A stretch of 64,000 bases of DNA. It comes from Trichopria drosophilae. Its lineage: Eukaryota; Arthropoda; Insecta; Hymenoptera; Diapriidae. The translations under genes and the position numbers were made by a program. A model generated the notes under the pieces. That model worked only from the letters and a program-made list of their open reading frames with translations, searched no databases and was not told where the DNA came from. Below, piece after piece: positions 1-9,689 of the stretch (positions are counted from its first letter, which is position 1; each line of letters opens with the position of its first letter). The stretch lies in the NCBI GenBank assembly GCA_030407085.1, contig CM059587.1:85015001-85079000 (forward strand), written 5' to 3'.

Positions 1-1690
1 TAGATGAATGCAACAAGTGCTTTTTACGGTATCGACAAGATTTACAATTTATGTTTTGTTTTTGAACTTGGAAGAAATGCCAGCGAAGTCAGTAGAGCAG
101 GTCAGAAATGAAACCGATAGTTTCTTATACGTTTTAACGACAGTTCTTCGGTGGCTTGAAAAATGACACCAATTCCAAAGTTTACCTTACAATCGTAAGT
201 AAAAAGTATAATATTTAGTTCATTTAATGGTTTAAATTCATTAATTATAAGTGAATTCGTTTTCTATTTAATTAAAAGTAAAATTTTGTTATTTTAATGT
301 TATTTTGCTTATTTTTGATCATTTAAATCTAAACGGTAGAAGAAAATATATTTGCCTTGAAACTAATTCATCATTTATGTAATTTTGGATTTTGGGATAA
401 CAGAATTGCCCCTACTTTGTGATAAAAATCATACGTTAAAGTTCAAAAATAAATATTCAGAAAAAAGCAAACGATTTCACTTAAAAAAGCACATGATGAA
501 ATAAATGATGATTTTACACAATTGTTTTTCACTTTTTGTGAAATTTTGGGTACAAATAATCAGAAATCTATGTAGGTGGTGCTTACACTTATGAAATATG
601 TTGGAATAAAGTTAAAGTTATCTTTAAAATAAAATCAAACGCAACATGAAAATTTCTTTCGTGAAATAAAATTCGTTTTTTGTAATCTCTTCTTTCCAGT
701 TGTGTAAAGGATTTCTTGCACCAAACTGATTCAAATTAATTGCAGCAGCCAATCACAAGACAGCATTCGCTTGACAGATTGATGACATAATTTCAGTGAG
801 AAATTTTATAGGTATTTAAATATTGATAATTATTGGTTAGTAGGTTCAAATTGCAAGAGTATTTGTTATTTTTATTTGGAGAAACGAAATTGTTATTAAT
901 AATAAAGGGGAGGGGGGGGGGGCAAACAACAAAAGGAAAAGGTGAAAGGAACAGAAAACCACGACACTGAACATCAAATTACACAAATGACTATTTTGTT
1001 TACTTTTGTAAAAAAGGTTAGTACTTTTTGGTCTATGTTTTTTAAATGAATTATTAATTTTTTAATGTAAATATCAAATGTCATCAACAATCGTGCTTTG
1101 AATAAAAATACTTTATCGCTGTGGAATTCGTTGATAAAATTTCAATTAACGCCATTTCCACAAAACCAACCTGATAAACGTAAAAAATAAGAGACAGAAT
1201 TGCGAAAATGATCGCTTCCGCACTAAAAAAACCGATAAAAAGAGGTGTTGCCATTTGAAAAATCCGATTGGCGAAGAGAATGTTATCGAAAGAAATTAGT
1301 TTTTTTTTCGTTAATTTATTAACAATGTATATTTCTTATTTTTAGTTCGTGTTTCTGGTTATTTTCTTAATTAATGTACTAGGGGGTAACAGAGCATTCG
1401 ATAAAAGTACAGAAGTTCCTGAAATAAACAAATCTATAAATAGAATTGAAACTACAGATAAAATTGCTTAATTGAATAATTTTGGGTGTTTTCGAGGGTA
1501 ATAGCAAAAATTATAAAATTTATAGTAATTGTCATTACACTGAGACACTTTTTAATTAATATCTAGAATAGTAAAAGTTCAAAAGGGGTGGAAAAAATTT
1601 TTTTAATTGATTTTTGGATTAATAATAATTTTGTCATCTAAAAAGTTTTTGAAAGAAAAATATTTTTATAAGGCACTTCTACCTACTAAA
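1..1690. other. AT-rich intergenic or intronic DNA, no gene seen
   Basis: I find no open frame of useful length, no RNA gene and no clear inverted repeat here. The sequence is dominated by A/T runs. The only distinctive feature is a nearly pure G tract on the plus strand at 907-922. Either intergenic or intronic status is possible. Confidence 0.5.
907..922 (+). repeat. Poly-G tract
   Basis: A run of G interrupted by a single A sits in otherwise AT-rich sequence. It is a simple repeat that could form a G-quadruplex, and it is prone to length error in sequencing. Confidence 0.8.
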
Positions 1691-2060
1691 AGTTAATCTC
1701 AACACCGAAACCTTATAATCTCGACTATCAAAAAGATTAATTCTGAGATTCTCGTGGCGATTAGGCACGAAATGCAACTCGATAAGTATCATATCGTTGG
1801 TACAATAGTGCGACAATGCACTTTTGCAACTTCTTCATCCTCGAGTGCGTCATTGACGGATAATAGTCGTCCCTTTGTACCACTGTTCGAGATAGGAGAT
1901 ATTCGATCTCACCACGAATTCAAATGCTGATTCTACAACCGTGTTGAGATAACTTGATATCCAAACCTCAGGGTGATCACGGTAACACATTTTTGTTTGC
2001 AGAATCCTTTGTCACCCCTTTTCATCACGTAAATCATCCGGGATTGAGTTAGGAAGTTTA
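1690..2060. other. Higher-complexity unique island
   Basis: Base composition shifts from A/T runs to mixed sequence with several CpG dinucleotides, and no repeat partner is evident elsewhere in the window. No open frame stands out. It could be a conserved non-coding element, or simply older unique DNA between transposon insertions. Confidence 0.3.
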
Positions 2061-2203
2061 GGATACTGATTAAGGGATGACTAGATTTGCATTGTTTAGT
2101 TACTACAATTTTGGGAATCTAATGTTAAAAAATTGAATTCGTTTTCAAAAGTGCACTGAAATTTTACATTAACTTCAGAGTTTATTTCTTACATGAAACA
2201 GAC

Positions 2204-3075
2204 GCCATTTTGAAATTCGAAAATTTAACAACAGATTCGTTATCAGCGATTCGAATAATATACGGATACTGAAAATAAAAAATAATCATGATCATTTAAT
2301 AATTCACGTCGACCATTTTGACGCGGCCATTTTGAAATTCGAAAATATGACCACAAATTCGTAATTAGCGACCCTAAAAACATAGAGGTACTGAAAACCA
2401 TAAAAATCGATGAATATTTCATATTTTTCCGCCGCCATATTGGATCCGCCATCTTGAATTAACTAAAACGAACCTCAGATTCGTAATCAGCGGCCTCAAA
2501 AAGCTCCGAACAATGAGTTTTGTATAAATAGAACTGCATTTCTACTTGTTTTTGTCCGATTTTAAAAAATGTACAAATTTTTCGTCATATCGACCGCCAT
2601 TTTGAAAGTAAGACAAAAAATTAAAAAACGGTTTATGACAGATTCCTTTAGTGGACGCATTCAGTGCATGTTTTTGACAAATTTTGAGTCAATGGAAATG
2701 TGTTTTGACAATAAAATGTACGGAAAACAATAATAAATAGTAAAAAAACGTTTTTGCTAGATATTTTTGCAAAAAACTATTAAAAATTGCACGTTTTACC
2801 AAATTTTCTCAACGCCACTTGAAAGATCAACCTTCAGCCATTTTGAATTAAATAAGACTAAAGTCGGATTGGTAATTAGTGATTCCAAAAGCCTCCGAGT
2901 AACGCGAGTTTCAAATCGAATTCGATGAATTTCGACAAATTCGACCGCCATATTGAATCCGCCATTTTTTTTTTTTTTTGAACACTAACTCCGAATTCGT
3001 AATAACGACCCTAAACATTCCCGAATATCAAGCAAATCCAACGATTTATGCCAAATTTCTCCGCCATATCAAAAA
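2204..3075. repeat. Degenerate ~122-bp tandem repeat array with GCCATTTTGAA landmarks
   Basis: The landmark GCCAT(T/C)TTGAA occurs at about 2204, 2326, 2448, 2596, 2837 and 2961. The spacings are 122, 122, 148, 241 (about two units) and 124. Between landmarks the units share a second block near 'attcgtaatyagcgaccct' and a third with a 'ggtactgaaaa'-like sequence. A related single module appears at 47828-47960, and similar blocks lie inside the palindromes at 32.5k and 44.7k, so the array probably derives from the interior of that element family. The minus strand carries a chance open frame of 69 codons (2243-2452) across the units. Confidence 0.7.
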
Positions 3076-3084
3076 CGTTAGCAT

Positions 3085-3630
3085 ACGACATTCGTCGCTC
3101 AATGGATTAAGAGAACATTTTATATTAAAGTTAAAGATTGTAGTCTAACATATAGTAAAAAAATGGATTCCACTAACATTATACTTACTTCAACTATTTT
3201 TAAGATACTTATTAGTAGTATGATGTTGAAGACCTATTTCAATTCACAACAGTTGAAATCCAGTCAAAAAGACTAAATATTGCTTTCAGTATACGAATTA
3301 TTAAGTTGTATTAGTAAATCAATAAACTATTAATATTATGTCTGAATTAATTTCGGTGCAATCAATAATAGTAGAATTGGTGACGCTATCGTTGATATTA
3401 AATAATTAATACATCGATAATCAGCCGATTCGATTATGCTATTAACAATATTGAAATAATTAGTCAAGAAATGATGTTAATTAACTAATTGGTAAAATAA
3501 AAAATCGAAAATCTATTTCTCTAAGCAAAATCAACGAATTAGATCAGTATTATTTAAAAAAATGTTAAAGAATTTTATAAATATTAAATGTGATTTTATA
3601 ACATTTTGTAGAGGAAAAAATATTTTACAT
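3085..3630. other. AT-rich DNA, nothing recognised
   Basis: Long A/T-rich sequence with recurring TAATTA and TTAGTA words and no gene or structured repeat that I can support. Confidence 0.4.
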
Positions 3631-3639
3631 CGATTTCCG

Positions 3640-3700
3640 ATAGAGAGCGGATTGCAGTTTAGAGTTTTAAGGTTCGAGTCCATCTGCGGATCAACATTTT
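3640..3700 (+). repeat. tRNA-like 3' half (box-B-like) relic
   Basis: The sequence GGTTCGAGTCC at about 3671 matches the T-arm/box B pattern GGTTCRANYCC. It is followed closely by a T-rich tail, as in tRNA-derived SINEs or tRNA pseudogenes. There is no pairing acceptor 5' strand upstream and no clean D-arm, so this is not a functional tRNA gene. Comparable fragments occur near 42788, 46595 and 47655. Confidence 0.4.
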
Positions 3701-4009
3701 TTAATTTTTTTAACATTTAATTTAATATAAAAATGATAAATCTTCTATTTAAATACAATTTTATCTATAAACTCGCTCAACTTTATTACTGAAATGTTTT
3801 CAAATTTCCATAGTAAAAAATTACTTAAATACGTTAAAAAACGGGCTTATGACCAAATACAATATTATTTCGTTACACCCCAATACAAGAGAAAGAAAAA
3901 TGTTCCAATGGGAGAGTAAAAAAGGAAAAAAGAAGACGAAATCAATTTGACACGCAAAATGTACAATAAATGCTGTACGACTTTTTGCGATACCAGTTTT
4001 GTCGAGATA

Positions 4010-4180
4010 CACTAGGTGGCGCACAAATCCAAAATCGAAGTCGATTATCATTTAGTTCAAATGTCGAACTGATTCGCGACATGCATAATGAGCGCGTTTC
4101 TGAAATTTGTCATGAATCTAGTCGGTTACTTCAATGAATCAGTAAGCAATATCACTTTTGGATTTGAGCGCCACCTAGCG
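4010..4180. mobile_element. Short palindromic MITE with CTCF-like termini, copy 1
   Basis: The terminal inverted repeats are about 25 bp. The left end (4010-4034) begins CACTAGGTGGCGC and continues into AAATCCAAAA. The right end (4152-4180) reads as CGCTAGGTGGCGC then AAATCCAAAA on the minus strand. The element is about 171 bp with no coding capacity. The same termini recur at 20870-21090 and 43966-44086, and as solo ends near 19006, 19375, 51949 and 55099. The core CTAGRTGGCGC resembles the insect CTCF consensus. Family assignment is unknown. Confidence 0.8.
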
Positions 4181-4399
4181 TTCGAAAAAATAATTTATAT
4201 CTAGTTTATATTTATTGTAGAGTATATAAAAATATCAATACGAATGTCCATAACAGTTATATTAATTAAGTCCAATGTACGGGACATTTTCAGTAGATTT
4301 TCGTTGAAATTTGAAATTATTTTAGAAATTTTGTTTTTACAAGAGTAAGTTTGGGACTATGGGATGAATAATTTGGTAGATTTGCAAATGAATATTGGA

Positions 4400-5350
4400 T
4401 TGTGCTTTTCCGAATGTTCATTCAATTTGGAGAGTTTAGTGATCCCGTGCACGTTAAAGTAATATTAGCCCCAAGGATCGATGGCATTGGGGAGGGGGTA
4501 AGGCAGCTGCACTATCGATATCTCACAGTTGCCATGCAAGATCTCGATTCTCGAAGGATATATACCGTTTTATATGCTCCGGCGAACCGATCGATTCATG
4601 GCGTGGCCGTACCTCACTTTTGACCCACATTGAACTTGGCCTAACTTACTAACACGCACTAGTCACCGTATAACGTGCACGGCACTCACCCGGCCGCTAG
4701 TCACCGTGATTAACTAGACGAATTATAAAGATATTAGTCGCGCTCGATAGGCGTTCCGGCCAAAAATTTACTTAGGACACGAAAGTAAGGATAACAGCGT
4801 TTGGCAAGTTGCCGTAACAGAAATTAGTCGGCCATCCGATCTCGGATAGATCTACGTAAATCTATATTAACAGGATCTCTCTCTCGGACGCTCCGGTGAT
4901 TTATCTTGTCGCGTGCTACAGGTTTATTAACAATGTATTTGTGAATTCCTTTTTTTTTTTCTGCTTTTCATTTTGTTTTCTTGACCTTGGGCTTGCTCTT
5001 TTCCTACGATGGCAACGCGCTGCTATTTTTAGGCGATACAATAGAGAAACGCTGAAAATCGATCTCGAGTCGGAGTTATTCCGTATTAATGGCTCGTCAT
5101 GATAAAATCTTAATGTTCCGTACTTTAGAATCTAAAAAAACCCTACAGCTTTCGAAATTGTAGGATGAAGTGCGTCGGTAAGGTAGAAAAAGTTAATCTG
5201 TTTATAATGCCGGGGCAGTGAACCCAATCGTTAATTTTTACTCGGCAATCGTGCCGGTCAAACTTTTTAATATTGAATTTTATCGAACGAGCCCGAGGCC
5301 GTTTAACGAAAACCGTTCCGTGACTATTTTGCATTCGGTATATTTAATGC
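4400..5350. other. CpG-bearing unique island
   Basis: This stretch of about 950 bases has balanced composition and many CpG dinucleotides (for example around 4500-4620, 4690-4760 and 4870-4910), and no copy elsewhere in the window. It contains one plus-strand frame at 4402-4623, listed separately. It is a candidate conserved regulatory region or exon neighbourhood. Confidence 0.35.
4402..4623 (+). CDS. Small open frame in CpG-rich island, product unknown
   Basis: The 73-codon frame starts from a near-cognate codon and ends at a TGA. The translation has fairly even amino-acid usage, unlike the Lys/Phe/Asn-heavy chance frames elsewhere. I see no domain, signal peptide or membrane segment. It has no recognised neighbour and no clear splice sites at its ends. 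Its openness may simply follow from the locally lower A/T content. I do not recognise it. Confidence 0.12.
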   Translation: MLFRMFIQFGEFSDPVHVKVILAPRIDGIGEGVRQLHYRYLTVAMQDLDSRRIYTVLYAPANRSIHGVAVPHF

Positions 5351-5676
5351 GATGCATTTAAATGCATACTCGACAAAAAAAAGAAGCATTATGAAACACG
5401 TAATCGTTGTTATACAAATACGCGGTTTCGTGAATATACTACGACGCAAAGGATTCGACTAAGAAAGTACGCGTGCAAGTCAGATTTAGACGAGTTAAAA
5501 CAAAAGTCGGCAATTTAGTAATTTTCCGGCTTGCGTGTGATTTTTGCCGAGGAATGTCTTGTACACTGTAGAAGAATAGCGATTCAACTAGATGAAACTA
5601 AATAATTACTAGGTAGCAGCACGGATTAAACTAATACTAGTTAGAGATTTCATTTTTGTGGAACATGTGTAGGAAA

Positions 5677-7100
5677 GAATGGACGAATTATTAGTGTAGA
5701 GACGATTATCAATAATTATTTAAAGGTTTTAGATCTAAAAATAGTAAAATTATGTAATTAAGTACATTTTTAAATTACTAAAAAATATTACGAACTTGGA
5801 AGTATTAAAAATACTATGTAAGGCGCAAATTAGCGATAAATACATTTTTAACTAGTAAAGATTAAATACTATTAGTGAATTAGTAAAATTCTATTATTTT
5901 AAAAGTCGCAAAAAATCGGGTATACTTTTTTATAAAACATTTTTTTTCTCATCGAAAGAATATTTTCCTCCACAAAATTCTTGCGATAAAGGTGAAGAAA
6001 ATAGTTGTAGTATTAAGATATATTTTTCAAATATTAAAAAAGTAATATCATGATCACAAAATGGCGACGGAAGTGAGAATTTTCTTTTTAAAACTTGACA
6101 AATTTTTTTCATGAAAACTGCAAACTCTAAAAAAAATGTTCTCAGAAGAAAAATTTCTTAGAATGTGTCAAAGAATATTTTCATTTTTTTCAGAATGTAT
6201 TGATACAATTTGTTATTTTTTTAAATTAAGAAAATCGAAATGTTTAAAAAAATTCATTTTAAAAATCTGAAAAAAATTGAGAGTAATTTTTAACTAATTC
6301 TAGAATATTTTTGTTCTACGGAGATTTTCTTTAAAATTTATAGTTTTTAGAAACAAAATTATTAATAATTTCTAGATTTCAAGAATAATAATTTATTTTA
6401 TCGAAAACTATAGACTTTAGTACGAAAATTCTTAGAACAAAAATATCTTAGAATTTTTCAAAGAATACAATAACATTTTTTCAGGTTTTTTGAACGACGT
6501 TTTTAAAAGCTTCTTTTTTTTCGAAAATGTAGAAAATAAAATAATGATATCAATAAATTCTGAAAAAATTTGGGCCCATTCTTTGATATATTCTAAGACA
6601 TTTTTAGTCTTAGATAATTTTGTCTAAAGTGTATAGTTTTCACGAAAAAAATTTGTCCAGTTTTAAAAAGAAAATTCTCACTTCGGTCGCCATTTTGTGA
6701 TTATAATGTTAGTTTTTTAATATTTGAAAAATATATCTTAATATTACAACTATTTTCTTTAACTTTAGTGAAGGAATTTTGTGCCGGCAAATATTCTATC
6801 TATGAGAAAAAAAATGTTTCATAAAAAAGTATATCTGATTTTTTGAGACTTTTAGATCAATAGAATTTTACTAATTCACTAATAGTTTTTAATCTTTACT
6901 AGTTAAAACTGTACTTATCGCTTTTTTCTTTTATTTTATTTGCGCCTTCCATAGTATTTTTAATACCTCCAAGTACGTAATATTTTTTAGTAATTTAAAA
7001 ATGTACTTAATTAAATAATTTTACTATTTTTGGATCTAAAACCTTTAAATAATTAATAAAATATTGATAAGCGTCTCTACGCGAATAATTTGTCCATTTA
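5677..7100. repeat. 1.4-kb imperfect palindrome, family I copy 1
   Basis: The left arm starts at 5678 with AATGGACGAATTATT and GTAGAGACG. The right arm ends at 7099 with the reverse complement (GCGTCTCTAC through GTCCATTT at 7071-7099). The arms are about 700 bases each and stay recognisable to a centre near 6380. They include paired blocks at 5925-6115 and 6640-6830 carrying CAAAATGGCGAC and its complement. The core matches the palindrome at 37370-38475. To the right, 7250-7308 resembles the outer terminus of the 37k element and ends in TGGGTTAA at 7301-7308, so the element's right end may extend to 7308. No coding capacity. Confidence 0.85.
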
Positions 7101-7539
7101 TTATTCGACAGTATAACCGATTTATTGCGTTTTTTGACATTAAAATGACAAAAAACTTTGAAAACAGTAAGATACATTTCTTTAAATTTTAAATGTAAAT
7201 AAAAAACCACATAAAAAATAGTAGGATAAGTTCAACTTTGATTATGATACGAAATACTTGATTAAAAATGTAGTAAACAAAACTTCATTTCTGACTTTAA
7301 TGGGTTAAGATAACGTTTCCTTGCAGGAAGTAAATATTTACTTGCGATTATTGAAATATATATTTATTTAAATTTACCAACAGTATATCGTAGGAGCTCA
7401 TTGAGTGCTTGACGGTAGAACAAGATTTAATATTGCAATTAACAACAGTGGTGACTTAGTTATCGAAAAAGTATTTCACTAAATTAGAAAGGAAAATATT
7501 TATAATATAGTGAAGGAAATTAGCCTGGAGTCTGAAATC

Positions 7540-7880
7540 ATGCGTATCAATATCACAATACGTCGTACATTGTCATTCGAGCGAGTGTCGTAACAATGCT
7601 CAATGGAAATGCACAAGCTTATCGATAGAAAAAAGTGCAAGGCAAGAAGGGTGGAGGGGTCGTTCCCCTTGAAACGAAACGTCCCGTCGTGTACCGAACT
7701 TACAGTCAAGGGCGCAAAAGGCAAAGTTCGCGCACGCTAACAGCACTGACCAACTGATAAGACACGTAATCTCACGGAGGACACTTTTCGCCCTTGGGCC
7801 ATTGTCATTAAGTGCACAGGACAGTGAATTTTTGTGAGGCACTAAAGGTGTCGAAGGTACTGTGCGATACATAACCTAAA
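7540..7880. other. CpG-rich island upstream of a candidate exon
   Basis: The region has mixed composition with CpG-containing words and no repeat partner. It lies immediately 5' of the open frame beginning at 7896, with a TATA-like TATAAAA just before that ATG (about 7889). It could be a promoter/5' UTR of that frame or an unrelated conserved island. Minus-strand frames here overlap one another and look like by-products of the lower A/T content. Confidence 0.3.
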
Positions 7881-7895
7881 AGTGAGTGTATAAAA

Positions 7896-8118
7896 ATGCA
7901 TATACCGTATAGTTTGCGTCAAATATTAATAAAACGTTTGATTAAACATAAAAATGTGCAAAATTTCAATGTTCGATGTAAGTTTCGTGATTGCGGTGCC
8001 ACTTGCAAAAAGTGGGGAGCATTTGAAAAACAAGTTTCAAGAAATCATTCTTTTCGCTGCAACAATGAAGTTCCTATTAATAAACAACTGGAATATTTTA
8101 TTAATCAAGAACGTACAG
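7896..8118 (+). CDS. Candidate first exon with a degenerate C2H2-type zinc-finger motif
   Basis: From the ATG at 7896 the frame runs 74 codons to a plausible splice donor (ACAG|GTAATT at 8115-8124). Residues about 27-52 look like one C2H2 finger: Cys-x4-Cys, a central Trp and Phe, then Gln-x5-His where His-x4/5-His would be expected. Thus the first zinc-binding His appears replaced by Gln, a one-base change. The frame would stay open into the putative intron to 8234. The best acceptor downstream (TTTTTTGCAG, ending 8448) joins in the wrong phase and meets a TGA at once, so no second exon is supported. This could be a transposon-associated finger, a pseudogene fragment or chance. Confidence 0.22.
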
Positions 8119-8689
8119 GTAATTTTTTATTTATATTATGTCTTAATACGATTGTATGTATTTTAATTTGTTTAAAACATAGTAGTGGGAAGTCTATGTC
8201 GGTTCTGAATCATTGTCGTAAGAACACCTGTTAAAATTTCAATGTTTACATTTTTATGATAGTTTTTTCATATCGATAGATGAATGACAAAATTTTTGAA
8301 GTAATGAATATAATAGGTTATGTTAGTTATAAAAACGGGAGTTGCCGAATATTTCCGATTATAGTCGAAGTTATAATGTGTTTTCGATTTGTATTTAAAT
8401 ACAGAAAAGTCTTCAATAAGTCAACTTAAATGCGCACATTTTTTGCAGCTTGAGTTATATGTCTGATATGGTAAGGCACAAAGACTTACTTATGTCTTAT
8501 TTACGACCAATAAATATAAATAATGTCTCGATTGTACCGACAGTTCAAAGACAAATGTTTTTAAACGTTCTTACAAATGGCGACTTTTTCCAGTGTCCAC
8601 TTCTTTTTCGTATACTATTGTTGGTTGCAACTATAACTAGTTAGTAGATACTTAGCAGGAGGCATTTAAAACAGTATTTCTTAGTATAC

Positions 8690-9070
8690 ACAACGTGTGC
8701 AGAGGTTATTTACGAGCCGGGTCGAACCCCCTGCAATTCAAGGTGGGAGTGAAATGTCAACTCCAAGGGCAACCGGGAGTTCGTTAACGCGGAGCTTTTG
8801 TGGAGCTTGCACGATTTCGGAATACCGGAAACGGCTAAACGCCCGTATCAAATTGGAAGAGTGCATAGGCTCAATGTTGATCTTTGGGCGGATTTGAGGG
8901 AAAATCCATTTGTGGGCGGAAACGAAGTTACGAAAGCGTTTCGCGGCTCGGAAAATCGATTTGTGGATTCAATTTTAAACCGTCGCAAGGGGAGATTCGT
9001 ACCTACAGAAACGTCGGAAAGTCCCCGACCAATCGGGTGAGCTTAAAAATAATCGCTTTGTTTTTACGGG
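8690..9070. other. CpG-rich unique island
   Basis: This GC-elevated segment has CpG-rich words and three overlapping open plus-strand frames. Lack of stops in several frames at once points to composition rather than selection. It has no repeat partner in the window. It may be an exon neighbourhood of the candidate at 7896 or a regulatory island. Confidence 0.3.
8757..9040 (+). CDS. Open frame of about 94 codons, product unknown
   Basis: This frame is stop-free from just after a TGA at about 8754 to a stop at 9040, with no ATG at its head, so if real it would be an internal or terminal exon. The translation is charged and evenly mixed, with several Arg, Glu and Asn residues, and contains no motif that I recognise. 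Two other frames overlap it. No convincing acceptor is visible immediately upstream. Confidence 0.13.
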
Positions 9071-9439
9071 AAATTGTGACCGTGAATGTAATTTGAAACT
9101 ACAGAAATATTTATATAGTTAACGTGATTTTTTTCAAGTAAAATATATTGTCTAGGTTTCGTGTGGTTATATTTAAAAGTCGGTGGCAAGAGATCTAAGT
9201 CTTAAAATTAATGAATGAATTTTAATTCTTAAAGTCTGAAATCTCAATCTCGAAGGAGTGAAATCTCTCTTTTTTTACTACATTCGTAACAAATTTTCAC
9301 TCGAAGAAAGTTAATGATCATAATAATTTTGACAAATAAATCACTTTTAAAGATCATTTAAACTGACGGTGTTCGGACAAATTTACCAAATTATTTAGAC
9401 ATAATGTCAATTTTAAGAGAATTCGTACAATGAGGTTGA

Positions 9440-9681
9440 GTAGAGTCCCGGTATATTGGCCCAGTCCCCTCCTCGCCTTCTCCCCTCTCCTTATATTTGT
9501 CAAACGAAGGGGAACGCCGCTTCTCCCACTTTCCTCAGTGACGTCACAGCAGGCCCTTCCTGAGGCCCAGCGCGCAAGGTGGGGGAAAAAGAGAGCGGCG
9601 TCAAACAAATATAACGCGATGGAGCTGGGAAAATATGCTGGGACGTAAATATAGCGAGACGAAAATATACAGGGACTCTAC
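9440..9681. mobile_element. GC-rich MITE with GTAGAGTCCC termini, copy 1
   Basis: The left terminus is GTAGAGTCCCGGTATATT. The right terminus is its inverse, AATATACAGGGACTCTAC (ending 9681). The next bases (AGTA) suggest a CAG...CTG end beside TA, as in pogo/Tc1-like elements. The GC-rich interior contains TGACGTCA (9539-9546) and a gcagGCCCTTCCTGAGGCC block. A second copy lies at 49096-49360. No coding capacity. Confidence 0.8.
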
Positions 9682-9689
9682 AGTATAAA

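Noticed and set aside
8450..8644. Second exon for the candidate at 7896, with acceptor TTTTTTGCAG
   Set aside because: Exon 1 ends in phase 1, and joining at 8449 gives an immediate TGA. The open frame needs a different phase.
8700..8740. tRNA-like T-arm at GGGTCGAACCCC
   Set aside because: The stem pairs poorly in either orientation and there is no neighbouring anticodon or acceptor arm.
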